This document shows positions 10,790-22,999 of a stretch of DNA of 64,000 bases, in pieces. The DNA comes from Ulota crispa. Its lineage: Eukaryota > Streptophyta > Bryopsida > Orthotrichales > Orthotrichaceae. Location: positions 26,702,358 through 26,766,357 of the forward strand of contig OY987244.1 in the NCBI GenBank assembly GCA_963920765.1. Direction: 5' to 3'. Position numbers and translations under genes: made by a program. Below the pieces are notes generated by a model, which made no database searches, was not told the origin of the DNA, and saw nothing but the letters and a program-made list of their open reading frames with translations. Positions within the stretch are counted from its first letter, which is position 1. Each line of letters opens with the position of its first letter.

Positions 10790-13050
10790 AATAGTAACAA
10801 TATTGCCAACTAGCATTTGCGCATTTCAACTTTTGCAAACAAAGACTTATAGGCATTCTTGAAGAACCCTATCCCTACAGGATGTTGCCTACCTTTGTAC
10901 AAGAATCATTTAGTACTTAAAGAAATGACTTTAGGACAAATCCCAAAAATTTCCCAAAAAACTCTAGTTGACTAGTAGAATGTTTATGACTTGATTTGAA
11001 ATTCATAGCTCCAATGGGAATTGTGTGCTATATATACTACAAGGGAGAAGTGTCAATTTGGACATTTTTTGTCAATTAGGGCACCTTGTTTCAAACATTT
11101 TTTTTGTCAATTTGGACATTTTAGTTAATTTTGATGTGTCACTTTGGACAGTTTTTCTTGTAGCTATATCAAAATACCCCATCTATATACAACACAAGAA
11201 TTTGTATTCAAAACAAGAACATCCTTTGGGGGTAGTTTTTTTGAATTTTTCTTTATACTCTTCATTTCAAAATCAATGTTTTGTTCTTACAAGAAAACAA
11301 TGTAAATTTGGACATTTTTTTGTCATTGTAGACATTTTATGGTCATTTTGGACACATTTAGTTAATTTGGATAGTTTTTCTTGTATAGGGGTTAACAATT
11401 TATAAAGCATTTTCACAATTTTTGAAATTTGGATTTGCCTCGTGGTCCTTAGGGATTAAAAAATGAACTCTTTGAAAGAATAATTAATGATAGTTAAGCG
11501 TATTGGACTGATTTTGAGTTAATGTAGTTGAGAGTTCAATTTCTACAAGTGTTTGCAATCCAAGCTCGATTGCCGAGCATGAACCCTCAGTGCCCCAGGG
11601 GCGATATTATCGCCCCACAAAATTATACATTCCCAAGAATCTGGTACAAATCAGTACTTAATTGCCAAGAAATTGCACTTAGTCAATGGTATAATATTAC
11701 TCTCATGCTAGATAGTGGGTGATGGGGGTTTCACCACTTGTACAAGCATAGATTGTGCAAGTCAAGTATGACAAGACTACACTAGAACTTCATTTTATGC
11801 GGTTTAGGGTTTAAGTGCAAGAACTGAGATCATCAACTATGACCAGTTTCATATTGTTAAAAGTGTTTTGACATGCATGCCTTAGACTAGAGAAGGATTT
11901 TGGAGTTGTACCATTGAGAGCCATGCCCTCGTGGAAGTTAAAGCTATACCCGTACCCTGTCTATTGTCCACCATGCTGTACAAGCCTTGCAACTTTGGGC
12001 ATCTAAAAAAGCACCTTGTGGATGTCATAATATCACCAAATATGGCAGCAAACAAGATACTAATAAATTAATTGCAAGCCTTGCCTAAATTTCATTAGAA
12101 GAAGCCTCTTCTAAGGCATGATTTTTGCGTCCAAAGCCACAAACCCCCCCAAAATTGGCTAGTTGTCACATACTCAACTATACTTTGTCTATTATAATCT
12201 ACGAAATGGCACGGTTCAAAGTTTTGCAAGTTTTTGGTTAGGTGCATCAAGCACTCTTTTTGCTATTTCAGCGGGGAATCCTCCCCAATCTAAGTTCCCA
12301 AATCAAGACGTACAATGTATTTGAGCATGGTCCTTCTTGGCCTCATTTTCTCGTTTTCACTTTGGGCGCTCAAGGGTTAAAGAGGAACCACAAAAAAAAA
12401 CCCTTGTTATGATTCTATGTTCAAAAACATCACATTTTTTGTTTTCAAGAAAAAACTTATATTGATATAAACCTTGCCAAATACCATTCCTTTACAAAGC
12501 TACCACCACCACATTACCATATATGGATCCATTCATCATCCAAAATGGTCACAAGCTCCACAATGTAACTATCCTTCTACTCCTCACCATTTTCAATATT
12601 TCAAGGTGGTATTTTCATTTGAAAGTAGAAGTTATTACATAATACATTGATTTGAATGTTTATGAAGGCAATAACAAAACACACCAATTGATGTATCTCT
12701 TTAACATGGTCTCTAACTCATATATTCTTCCTCTCTACTCATACTTAGGGCCAACTTCCATTAGTGATAAAAAAACGACCACAATGATAGCATTTTTCAA
12801 TATCAAGAAACTAAGACCCTCAAAGTTTCCAAGATTCTTGCTAGAAACTTGTGAGAACATCATTTCCAAATTCCAATTTTACTATTTTCCAACACACTTC
12901 CATGCAAGGTTCAGCAACTTGTTTGCAATTTCTTGCCTTTCCCAATTCCAATTGCCCATGAAAATTGCCACTTACATTTAGAAATCATAAAATTATCCCT
13001 TCCTCACTTTTCTTCAACTTGTATTCAAATTCACAAGGTGCAAGGGTCAA
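10790..13050. other. gene-free stretch; possible old YTAA element at 11584-12376
   Basis: No supported exon. Duplicated TCAATTTGGACATTTT blocks lie at about 11045-11165 and 11295-11385. An element of the YTAA family may span 11584-12376. Its right end GGCGCTCAAGGG is followed by TTAA at 12377-12380. The left end CCCTCAGTGCCCCAGGGG is preceded by a mutated TGAA. Confidence 0.3.
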
Positions 13051-13055
13051 TCCAT

Positions 13056-13375
13056 CACTACACCAAATAGTGATTTAGGTTGCCTTAATGATCAAGTTGC
13101 CTTACCTTGGCAAAGTTAAATTATGGTTCACCCTAGGCTACTTGGAGGAGCATGCAATTCTCTTTAAGCGACAACAATTCCTAATTCTATCTAAATTCTA
13201 GCTTCTCAGCTCCTTATCTTTAGCGCTTGTTGCTACACCCAACCTTTGCTTGCTTCCTCCATTATTCATCACAATAATTATTGACAAAAATCATTGTAAT
13301 CTTGGTAAATATTTAAATAGAGTGAAATGTCAAGAAATTAATATGGGGCAACTTAAATGCAGTGTTTTTATAATG
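13056..13375. mobile_element. CACTA-like MITE
   Basis: Left terminus CACTACACCAAATAGTG followed by TTAGGTTGCC. The right side carries the degenerate inverse GGCAACTTAAATGCAGTG. It is related to the element at 5103. The right boundary is approximate. Confidence 0.45.
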
Positions 13376-13736
13376 AATAATGCTAAGTCAATATTACAAC
13401 AAGTGTAGGTATCAATTGTACCAATAGAGGCAACAAAAATGTCTTTGTAATAAGCAAATTTTGGGCTAGCAATCTTATTACAAAATGTGGCCAATTTAAA
13501 AATTTGAACCATGAGTGATTGCCACCAACTTGATCCAAAGTAAAACCTCAATTTAAACCACTTTGTGTATGTATCCCTCTCTTCACTCTATACATATACC
13601 CCTTTCTGTCATGTAAAAGGACAAAAAGATCACTGAAAGTTACACCATGACACTCTCTCTTAGCTTATCTCTATTCTTAATTGTGTATTCTATTCTTGGT
13701 TGTATTTTTCTATATAGAAAAAGTTGTATTCTACTC

Positions 13737-13743
13737 TATATAA
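13737..13743 (+). promoter_or_regulatory. candidate TATA box of ALKBH6
   Basis: TATATAA lies 200 bp upstream of the ALKBH6 start codon at 13943, a reasonable distance for a plant 5' leader. A G-box core CACGTG occurs just downstream at about 13792. Confidence 0.4.
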
Positions 13744-13942
13744 CGATAACGATACTAGGATTAAAACCTATACGAAAATCTTAGCGAGAGACACGTGTCA
13801 CTCTAAGGAGCGTCCTACCTTTCCATTCAAACTCACTTCAACGTGGGAGAGTTGTGTTGTTTTCGAGGCCACCTTTGGCAGAGCGGCGATGGTGACGAGC
13901 CAGAGCGCCACCGGACAAATCTAAGCTAACAAACTTTCGATC

Positions 13943-16900
13943 ATGGTGGGCGCATCACCATCTCCGCCGATACCGACACCGTCGACGTCGACGTCATCAT
14001 CCTCTTCGTCCGCGTGGTTGGAGTGCTTTCGTGTGGGCTCGTTGCCCACCATTTTCTACGTCCCCGATTTCGTTTCCTCTTCCGAGGAGTCCTCTCTTGT
14101 CCAGCAGGTGTGTTGTTTTCTTTCGCCTTGTGTAAGCTTACCGACATTGTTCCAGTTCATGATTCATAATTCTAACCGAACGATTGCGCTTTGAAGTATT
14201 TGGAACGATCATTTTATTATAATTTTATAAGTAACTGAACCCCCCCTCACGACTCTTTTTTTCAACGAATTTGAACATAAACTTTGTAACACGATATTTG
14301 TTAATTTGGGAAAAAAACACTTTCCCAAAACGGATTTTGGGATACTGAATTTTTGGGATACTGAATTTTGCATTTGTGAGAATATTTTGGTGATTTAAAA
14401 GTGAGGGTTTTGATAATTCTTTTGAGTATTCCATCAGTAATGTAAGGTCTTGAAGAAATCATCATAAAATTCACTCTAAGTCACCTAAAAACTCTTGTAA
14501 ATGAAAAACTCAAAAGTTCCAAAATTAGGGTTTTTTCCCAAATTAACTGATATTGCGTTTTGTCTTTCAATTTACGTCCATGTCAATTCTTTTTTTATGT
14601 TTTTTGAGTTTCTTGAGGAACTAGTTTTGAATTTTCAAAATCTGCTGGACCGGCAGCTGTTTTAATAGTTTCCTTTCTGTTAAAAAGAATATGAAGGTTT
14701 TAATACCATCCCGTACGGTGGATGTATGTGTCTAGGGTTTGCCTTTTAGAGCTCGTGCAACAGAAATGAACGGCGTGCATTATGGGGTTGCTTTATCTCC
14801 ATTCTTCAATACATGGAAATTCATTTGAACTTTCAAGTGGAGACACGACCTGATTTGGTCTCAATCGTGTTTTTTTTTGTATGGTTTAAACCCTGAAAGC
14901 CCAAATTAGGGACCTTCCATTTTAAGTAGGTTTGAGTAGTCATATAGTGACCTCGTTTTTTTTTTTTATAAATTGCGTCTTTGATCAACACTTGAACTGT
15001 TACTTGTGGATTCTGGTGAGATATTATTTGGTTCCACCTGAATCTGATCAATTGAATTGGTCATCTGTAAAACCAAGAATTTTTGGTGTTTTAGGGTTTA
15101 AGCGATGTCTGTCTGTGCAGGTGCAGAGTGCTCCGGTTGCGAAGTGGAAGACTCTGAAAAATCGCCGGCTCCAGAATTGGGGTAAGCGTTTTGAAGTCTC
15201 TGATTCAAATTGTATCTTTTCATCAAGTTTTTAAAGAGTACCGGCCATAAGATTCAGTTTTTGTTTCACTCTTTATTTTCTGCAGCTTAACCCAAGTACC
15301 CAAAACTGTGCCTCATGTTTCTTTCTGTGAGCAGTTTAGAGTATTTGTGTGTAGAGTTTCTTGTGTGCAACATTTTTTTGATTTTAACAACACATATTAT
15401 GTTCTTCGTTGATTCTGATGACATAAAGCTTATTCCATCTAAATTCTCTTGTTTTCACAATATGATTCATTTCAATACTTGTATTAAGGGGTTTAACATT
15501 TATGCTTAATCGTATGACATGGGGTGTTTTTTGAGCAGGAGGCGTCGTCCATGAAAAAGGCTTAATATCACAACCGAGTATGTTCTCCCTTTTTCACAAA
15601 CTTGTGATTTCATATTGGTTCACATACTTTCGGTTTGAATGTTATGACAAGGGGTATCCTATGTGGCTCAGTTCAGTAACATAATTATTTATTCCATCTG
15701 TATTTCTAAGGGAAAATTTCATGGATACCCCTGAAGTTTGCCATATTTACATAGATACCCCTGGTTTTTCAGAAACTACACAAATACTCTTGGTCCATAA
15801 TTTTCAGGCGTTTGTTTTGTTATGCACGCTACTTATTTCATGACCAATGTTAAAACAAGGAGTGCAATAGAACGGAAAAGAAGCAGCGTGCACACAAGGG
15901 AGAAAAAAGTGGCATGCACAATATAACAAACGCCTGAAAACTATGGACCAAGGGTATTTGTGTAGTTTCTGAAAAACCAGGGGTATCTATGTAAATATGG
16001 CAAACTTCAGGGGTATGAAAACTATGGACCAAGGGTATTTGTGTAGTTTCTGAAAAACCAGGGGTATCTATGTAAATATGGCAAACTTCAGGGGTATCCA
16101 TGAAATTTTCCCATTTTCTAATTGCCAAATGGCATCTTGCCAATTGTTGAGTGTTGTTAAATCTTACATGGTAACATGGAAATTCAATATTTCGTCTCTT
16201 GGGTGTCTGGAATTTGAACCACTTATGGTAAACTAATGAAGGGGTATATTGGAATGCAGTTCCGGTATGGTTGAGTACTATAGCGGAGAAGATAACAAAG
16301 GCGACAAATCTGTTTCCAGCTCCCATCAATCACATCCTCGTGAATGAATACCTGCCTGGTCAAGGAATTACGGTGTGACTCTGACTCCTTATAGCCCAGA
16401 ATTATCATCTCATGAACAAGAATCCAATTCTTTAAAAACCATAACGCCCAAATTGAGCTTTATGGTTTTTTTTAAGTACAGTGGTTTTGAGTATCACACT
16501 CTACATAGGGAGATCTCATAAGGAGATCTCTTAATGTTGGTGGACATGGATGTCCTAATTTTTTGCATAGATCTCTTGATATTTTACATACTATATATGC
16601 AAAACATGAGGAGATCTTTGGATGTTTTGCGTATGGATTATTATTTTTGGACTTTGGATTGTTTAAAGGGAAAATAGAAAAAATACCCCTCAATTCTTTC
16701 AAAATATCAAATATACCCCTATGTTATTTGAAATATCAAAAATACACTTAGCTTTGTGTAGTAATATCAATTACACCCCTAGTTATCTTTGAGAATGTCA
16801 TTAATACCCCTAGTTTTTGTGCCTCTTTACAACAATTTTTTTTAAATATCAAAATGACAACAAAAATTACTATGTAATCATTGCAATGGCTTTGACCACA

Positions 16901-19404
16901 ATAGACTTACATGCAAACACCCTATATAGAGCTGAAAGAGCTTGCTTCCAAGAATTGGCTTGCTTTTAACTTACATCTAATTTTTGTAGTTTCCATTATC
17001 ATCCAAGTATTTACAAAAATTAGCAAAAAGATGAACAAGAGAGTTAGGAATATTTTTATAATTCAAATAATACAAGGGTATATTTTATGTTTCATAATAA
17101 TTGGGGGTCCTAAAGAACTAGGGGTGTAATTGATATTACTCCACAAAACTATAGGTATTTTTGATATTTCAAATAATATAGGGGTATATTTGATATTTTG
17201 AAAGAATTGAGGGGTATTTTTGATGTTTTCTCTTGTTTAAATGCAGTTAAATATGGCATTATAATACATAGGGCCTGATTTTTTGCTTTTATTTTTTGGA
17301 CCAGCGCTTCCAATGTTCTTCATTAATTCTGGTGATATAAAATATGATCTCACCTTGGTCTTTGAGGAGTTAAACTAATGCATGGAACTCTGGAAACGCA
17401 GTCGCATCAGGATGGTCCGGTGTATCATCCCGTGGTGGCCATTCTCTCACTTGGAGCTCCCACTCTGATGCACTTCACACCTCATTCACGCTTGAGTTAC
17501 GGGAATGAAAATGGTTAGTGCCATACAATATATCCAAGTGCTGCAAACCAAGTGTATTTTAGGACTTTTTTTTAATCCCCCAAATTGGACCACTCATGTT
17601 TTTTAAGGCAGTTTTGATTGGGTCTTGTATTGTGTTAGATGTGTTCTTTATTTCTTTGTTGAGAATTTGTTTATTTTTCTGACCAATATATGCAATGTTT
17701 TTAACTAATTCTAGTGATATATAATTTGGCTCCATATGAATTCTACTATTTTTGCAGTGTGATCAATTTGATTTGGAATTCTTGTATCCTTGGTTTTTTA
17801 GGGGTCAATTTCTGAAGGATCAAGATGCCCAAATTGAGTTCCTCTTTTTTGTTTTTTTACTCATTTTTTGGCAGTTTTGAGTAGATCAAATGAGGGGCTT
17901 TCCTTTTGTGGTCTATATTTTATTTATTTTGGACCTCAAGTGAAGAAACTCTATGTTGACAATAGTTACATGGGAGGAAGTTTGAGTGTGACCTATCTGA
18001 ATAGAACACTAATGCTACAAGGACAAAGCCTCATGTAATGCAACTGTTTGTTTATTAATTGACCAACTCATCCAATGACCTTCGTTGACTTAAAGTATGG
18101 CACAATCTGACCTGTACTCTTCACAAATGTGCTTGAAGGAGTTTTTCCATTTCAAACCATGAATGCTTGGCCCTTTAGAGGGCAAACTCCCTAATGTGAT
18201 GATTTTCATAGCTCTAGATTATTGGACTAGAGTTGCTGGTTTTATTGCATGGAATTCAATTCATTGTGGTTGGGTTGTTCATTTGCCAAAAGCTAGATGG
18301 GTTGCATGAAGAAGTCCAAGGCGAGAAAGAGCATAAAGTCGAAGCAACCTGCTCATTGGTTTTGATGCCCGGCAGTTTACTGGTCTTTAAAGATTCCGCT
18401 TACGCAGGTAAGCTCAGAGGATTCTCCAGTACCGGAGTAACGCTGTATGATACTATTGGGCTTGTATATTTGAACCCCCCATTTGGTCCGTAAGAAATTT
18501 CAAACTCTGTTAAACAGTGTTTTCAATAAAATCAGACTGTTACATGAACTTTTAGTCATCATTGTGAAGAGAATTTCCTCATGGTTTATGATTCATGGGG
18601 GAGGCCTCCTCATGAAGCCTCTTTATGATCATTATCAGGGAAGATTCTCTTTACAACGATGTTTAAAAGTTCGTGAAACAACCTAATGCTGCTGTTTTTA
18701 GGGAGGTTGGTGCAAATGAATGTCAAATCTAGCTTTCATTCGTTGATTTGTAAGTGTATACTGGAACTCGTACCTGATGTTGCCGTGTGCAGACTATCTG
18801 CACGGGATTGACGAGGCGTACGAAGATTTTCTGAATGACAAGGTATGGCCCAACTACACTTCGACTCTCTCAATGCTGGTGTCGAGAGTTAATTCGAACA
18901 AGCCCTAATCAATATCTGCACAACTATAACATGCTCTGGCTTTTACTCTCTACACGTTTATGCTTTTGCGGTGCTTTGCAAAACTGTTTCTCCGAGTCCT
19001 GTTCTATGCATCTTCGTAACAAAAGCTCTGGATTATTCTAGAACTGAAGCCGAATTGACTTAATCTTCTTCTGTCACAGGACACAAGTTATTAAAAAGAA
19101 TGCTATGGTTGTTTGGTGATATGGAACGTACTAAAGTGTACAAAAAACATTCTGAAAACTTTGTTTTGTCGTTAGTCCTCTTTTTTAATGCCTCGTTTCA
19201 TCTTTTCTCTTGCAGGTGGTGAATTTGGACGCTTGTTGGTCGCATATGAAAGGGAAAAATCTAGGGCCTGTAGAGGATTTGCTGCAATCGAACCTGAGGA
19301 AAGGCGTTGGTTCTGAGAAGGGTTTTCTGAAAAGGTCAGGGACTCGGATTTCGCTCACATGCCGGCATGTGCCTAAAGTTTACAAGAATCTACTTCGATT
19401 GTAG
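13943..19404 (+). CDS. ALKBH6: ALKBH6 2-oxoglutarate/Fe(II) dioxygenase (279 aa, 8 exons)
   Basis: Exons 13943-14107, 15121-15181, 15539-15577, 16260-16372, 17402-17513, 18297-18407, 18793-18842 and 19216-19404 join in frame (840 nt). The serine-rich N-terminus is followed by IFYVPDFVSSSEES, LKNRRLQNWGG, INHILVNEYLPGQGI, then HQD (His128 and Asp130, iron ligands), a distal His204 in DYLHGI, and GTRISLTCRHVPKV with Arg261 and Arg267, the usual 2-oxoglutarate-binding and AlkB-type arginines. Length and motif order fit the ALKBH6 family (human 238 aa). ALKBH6 is an AlkB-family oxygenase acting in nucleus and cytosol. Its natural substrate is not settled. All introns are GT-AG. Introns 1, 3 and 4 each carry a transposable element. 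The gene is tail to tail with the unknown gene ending at 19819. Confidence 0.93.
14293..14554. mobile_element. MITE family T (TTAATTTGGGAAAA ends), copy in ALKBH6 intron 1
   Basis: The left end GATATTTGTTAATTTGGGAA and right end CCCAAATTAACTGATATT are inverted repeats. Interior segments (TACTGAATTTTGCATTTGTG) are shared with the copy at 33465. The target duplication is not clear. Confidence 0.7.
15710..16112. mobile_element. Mutator-like foldback MITE, family M1 copy B (ALKBH6 intron 3)
   Basis: Ends GGGAAAATTTCATGGATACC and its inverse. Flanking 9-mers TATTTCTAA (15701-15709) and ATTTTCTAA (16113-16121) match at 7 of 9, consistent with a 9-bp Mutator-type duplication. The right arm contains an 81-bp direct duplication (15936-16016 = 16017-16097) with no visible difference, which makes the element longer than its relatives. 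A 159-residue minus-strand open frame here is a translation of the element, not a gene. Confidence 0.8.
16668..17232. mobile_element. Mutator-like MITE, family M2 (ALKBH6 intron 4)
   Basis: 565 bp with long imperfect inverted arms. The left arm carries ATACCCCTCAATTCTTTC and the right arm its inverse GAAAGAATTGAGGGGTAT. Flanked by a perfect 9-bp duplication TTGTTTAAA (16659-16667 and 17233-17241), the Mutator-superfamily signature. No transposase. Confidence 0.88.
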
Positions 19405-19818
19405 GAGTCAGTTTTCGGTCCAATGATTGATTAACACCACACTTGGGTGGTCAGACCAGTATATGAATGACGCGGCTATTTTGTACACCAAAGGAGAATG
19501 AGACGAGGCATACTGATAAACTTGCAAACGGAGGGTAGATTTTCTTGTCGTTTCAGCATTCGCGGGTGCATTTTTCTGTGACGCCCTGCCGCAATCACTC
19601 CGTCATTCTCCTCCCTTATAAGGTGGCTGACGATCTGGAGAAAAATAATACAAGAGTTGGTGATGGTAAAGCATTGCCATATTTGAAATTCCAATTGAAG
19701 GAAAAAAATTTATTAGAAAAGTATTGTGGATCACGCTTGTTAAGGTTTCTGCAAGACTTGCATATTTTTACAGTCAGATCTTATTTCCGATTAATGATTT
19801 GGCAAGTGCACCAAATGT

Positions 19819-22800
19819 TTACCTGAGTGGATTTTTTTTCCTCCCTCGACGGCTCCTGGGCTGGCTGGCCAGTGGTTTGCTGGAAAGTGTTGTCGTTGTT
19901 GTTATGGATACGGTTTTCCTTCTCTTCCTTGTGGATATTTTGCTCTCTTGGTTTTCGATTATGTTTGCTGACGACCGAGAACCTGGAGCATCGTCTAGAT
20001 TGTCATGTTCTGTATTAGACAGCCAATTCAATTTGCGCACCAGATGAATGGAGGCTGAAGGTTGATCTCGTCTTCTAGGTGTGGACCTCTTCTGTCTTCT
20101 GAATTCTTTGGGGAACTCACTAGCTTGGTCTGCAGACTTCCGCCTCGTTGACCGCTTGTTAACCTCCGGATGTTTTTCAACGTTCTCCAGGCCATCTGGC
20201 GCCTCATTTACACTCGAGAGTCCAGACTTCTCAGCAGTCTCATCAGCATCTGTAGGTTCGTCAAGTAGAGACACCTTTGTTGTATCCTCTTCTAGAATCA
20301 GGTAGCTGTCTATGGAGATCGCATCTGCATCGGCATCGATGTCGAAGGGATTTTGTTGTCTTCCAATTTCTACTGCAGCATCACATGCTACATCATCATG
20401 CGCACTCTCCCTAACCGAGAGATCATCAAGATTGTCTTTCTCATACAGGATGGATGTGTATGGTGAGAAGGCTTGCACACGTCGTAGATTTTCTCTTACG
20501 CTAATCTTTATTACTTCATTCACGCTGTCCCTATCGTTGGACTTGAGGTGCTTGTGAGCATCATCAGTGGATTCGCTATGATTACCTCCTCTAGTTTGCG
20601 TACCGGTTAAAAGCCAGAGTTCTGCCTCTTCATTCTGTGCAGCAAGAGGCTGGCTGCTTCCTTTGGCATGCGGACCGTTTGACGGCCAATGTTCTGCCTC
20701 TTCGTTTTGTGAAGCAAGAGGAATCACATTGGTTGCACAGGACTCCCAGAGCTTATACGTTGAGCAATCACTCACAAAGTAAGTCAGGTCAGGAGCAGCA
20801 GGCTCGGACTGTGACTGGAAGATATACGGTAAGATATCTGGGAGACTATCGAATGTCTCAGCTGAACTGCTTGGATCAGGCTCCTCGTTCAATAAATCTG
20901 CTGCCGCACTCTCACCGGGCTTGGAAACATCTCGAAATCTGAGAGTCAACTTTTGTGACAGTTTGATCTTACGTGTGCTCATGTCTACCAGCAACGTATG
21001 TGTATCACTGTGCCCTCGGATTTCAATACGGCTTTAACAGTTCACGTTGCTCCTTCAACTCGTCAGATTAGTTAACTATTTATCTCTTCTGACAGCTCCT
21101 AACCGACGTCATCCGTTATTTCTCCTCGTTCTGTCTTCAAGATGTAATTCAATTGCGTTGATGTCATCTCCACCAAATTTTCAGTGAGCAGAATTGTTCC
21201 TTAACACATGCTGTAGGAGATTTGGTAAGTCAAAAGTGTCACTGCCAACTAAAAACAACTCGGATTTGCTTTTCTTACAAAAAAGACATTTAAACAACCG
21301 CGTAGAATACCTACGACTACTACTCCGTATTCACAAAACGATCGTCCTCCCCAGAACTACGTAGCCAACAGTTTTATACAAGCTACTATTAAATTGACTC
21401 GAATTACAACGAAAACAGTTCATAAGTCGAGTTTTCATTGTTGTATTTCGAACCTTTGAGCACACTGTACGATACTAGCTGGAAGAGTTTGTGACAGCCA
21501 ATTTCTTCGAAACCTGTATAGTCACATTTAATTTCACTCTAGATCAACGCCGCACAAGATTCAGATTGCAAAGCAAATGTGAGATGAAGCAAAGAGCTGT
21601 GCCGCAAGCATTTTAGTTCTTTTCCAGAACTGTGACGAAGAATCATGGCAAAGGCCACCACTTCCAAAGAGTAAGTAAGTTAACTCTCGGTTTTGAACAT
21701 CAACACACTCACCGTATTCTCCTTGGCTGTAATTTCACTACAAAAAACTAAAGATGACGGCCGCAATTGCTCCACATTCGCTCGTTGGCACATTGACAGA
21801 TTAGCGATATCGTACTTACTAGCTTGTGCTTGTGCGTCATAGCTCACACCTGAGATCAAATGGCGAACAATTCCAAAGCTAATGATTGATGAACAACGCA
21901 TATAATAGAGAAAGCTTCTTCATACTTCGAGAAAAAGATGTGATTCGTCTCAGAGTCCTCACTCACATGCATCTGAAAGATTTTCCAGAGCGCGGAGATT
22001 CAAAACTTGATTGCATGATATAAGAACAAATAGAAGAGTCATTACAGCTAATTTTCTTGTTGACTGATATTATAACGTTAAATAATAATCCATATCAACA
22101 CCGCACAACAGTCAAATTTCGATTGATGAAGCAAATAGCAGTAGCGGAAGCAGCATGATACCTTCTAGCAGCTCATCCGATGTAACTATCACCGTTCCAC
22201 AAAAAGAACTCTGATTGCGCTCTCTAATTCAAACAACCACAAAATATGCACCGTATTTCCCCCGCGGCCGTAATTTCACTGCAAAGTAAGACAACGGTCA
22301 CGGTTGTTAGGTGACGGCTGATTGGCAATATTGTCGCACAAGCTCGTGGATGTGAATTGAAGCTCATTTACGCATAAGTGTTTGGAGCAATTCACAAATC
22401 ACAATCTCTCTGTAAGCTTAGTGCAACTAAAAAAAGATGTAATCTAAATCAAGCAAGTTCAGATAAAATTACTGCTAAAAAATCATATGAATTGGTATTG
22501 TCGCACAAGCTCGTGGATGTGCGTTGTAGCTCATATGCGCACAAGTGTTTCGAGCAATTCAAATCTCTTTGTAGTGCAATTAAAAAAGATGTGATCTAAA
22601 TCAAGAAAGTTCAGATAAAATTACAGCTAAAAAATCATATGAATTGATTAGAAGAAAACTAAAAAACAAGAGATTTGACCTGAATTGAAACGCCGATCGC
22701 TGCTGAAGCCGAAGATCTTTGAGCTGGTGGCGAAAACTTCTTCCCGCTTCGAGAGAGAGAGAGATGCTATAGTGCTGTCACTCGCGCTTTGAAAGTCTCT

Positions 22801-22902
22801 CCAGGGCCAAAATTCGTAGTCGGTACAGGAGCTGATGCTGATGAAATTCATCCGTCGCGACGTCCTTTTGTACGAGGTCAGCGGATGAATGACATACGGC
22901 AT
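19819..22902 (-). CDS. unrecognised basic-tailed, probably nuclear protein (about 390-486 aa)
   Basis: The firm part is the long open frame 19819-20982 (from MSTRKIKLSQ, 387 aa). It is acidic and serine-rich, carries an internal repeat (ASQNEEAEHW / AAQNEEAELW, about 30 residues apart), and ends in a strongly basic tail with KRRK clusters and RSRRGRKKNPLR, an AT-hook-like RGRK core and likely nuclear signal. Two upstream exons fit by phase and splice sites: 22680-22902 (MPYVIHPLTS or, from 22851, MNFISISSC) and 21713-21737, entering the big exon at 21031. That model gives 486 or 469 aa. Exon 1 is supported by the paralogous fragment at 9668-9774. The acceptor at 21031 lacks a good pyrimidine tract, so the 5' part is tentative. 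I recognise no domain. Its 3' end faces ALKBH6 415 bp away. Confidence 0.5.
21480..22645 (-). repeat. degenerate tandem duplication within the 5' part of the unknown gene
   Basis: Blocks at about 21540-21900, 22090-22480 and 22490-22645 are related. The last two share GTCGCACAAGCTCGTGGATG and GTTCAGATAAAATTAC about 165 bp apart. The small exon at 21713-21737 (TGAAATTACAGCCAAGGAGA...) has a 27-nt counterpart near 22256-22282 (TGAAATTACGGCCGCGG...), also bordered by AG and GT, so an alternative or duplicated micro-exon is possible. Confidence 0.65.
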
Positions 22903-22999
22903 CCAAATTTGAATGGAGAGTTGTGAAAGTACTGCATAATGGTCGATGCATCAGCCATTCGACATCGCAAGTGCCATCGCTGTTGTATTTGAAAATCTT

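Noticed and set aside
15850..16329. 159-residue minus-strand open frame with a repeated HTPEVCHIYIDTPGF block
   Set aside because: It is the translation of the M1 MITE and its 81-bp duplication; similar frames appear in the copy at 49376.
19545..20942. Several plus-strand open frames of 60-107 residues
   Set aside because: They lie antisense to the unknown gene's large exon or in the ALKBH6 3' flank and lack any family signature.
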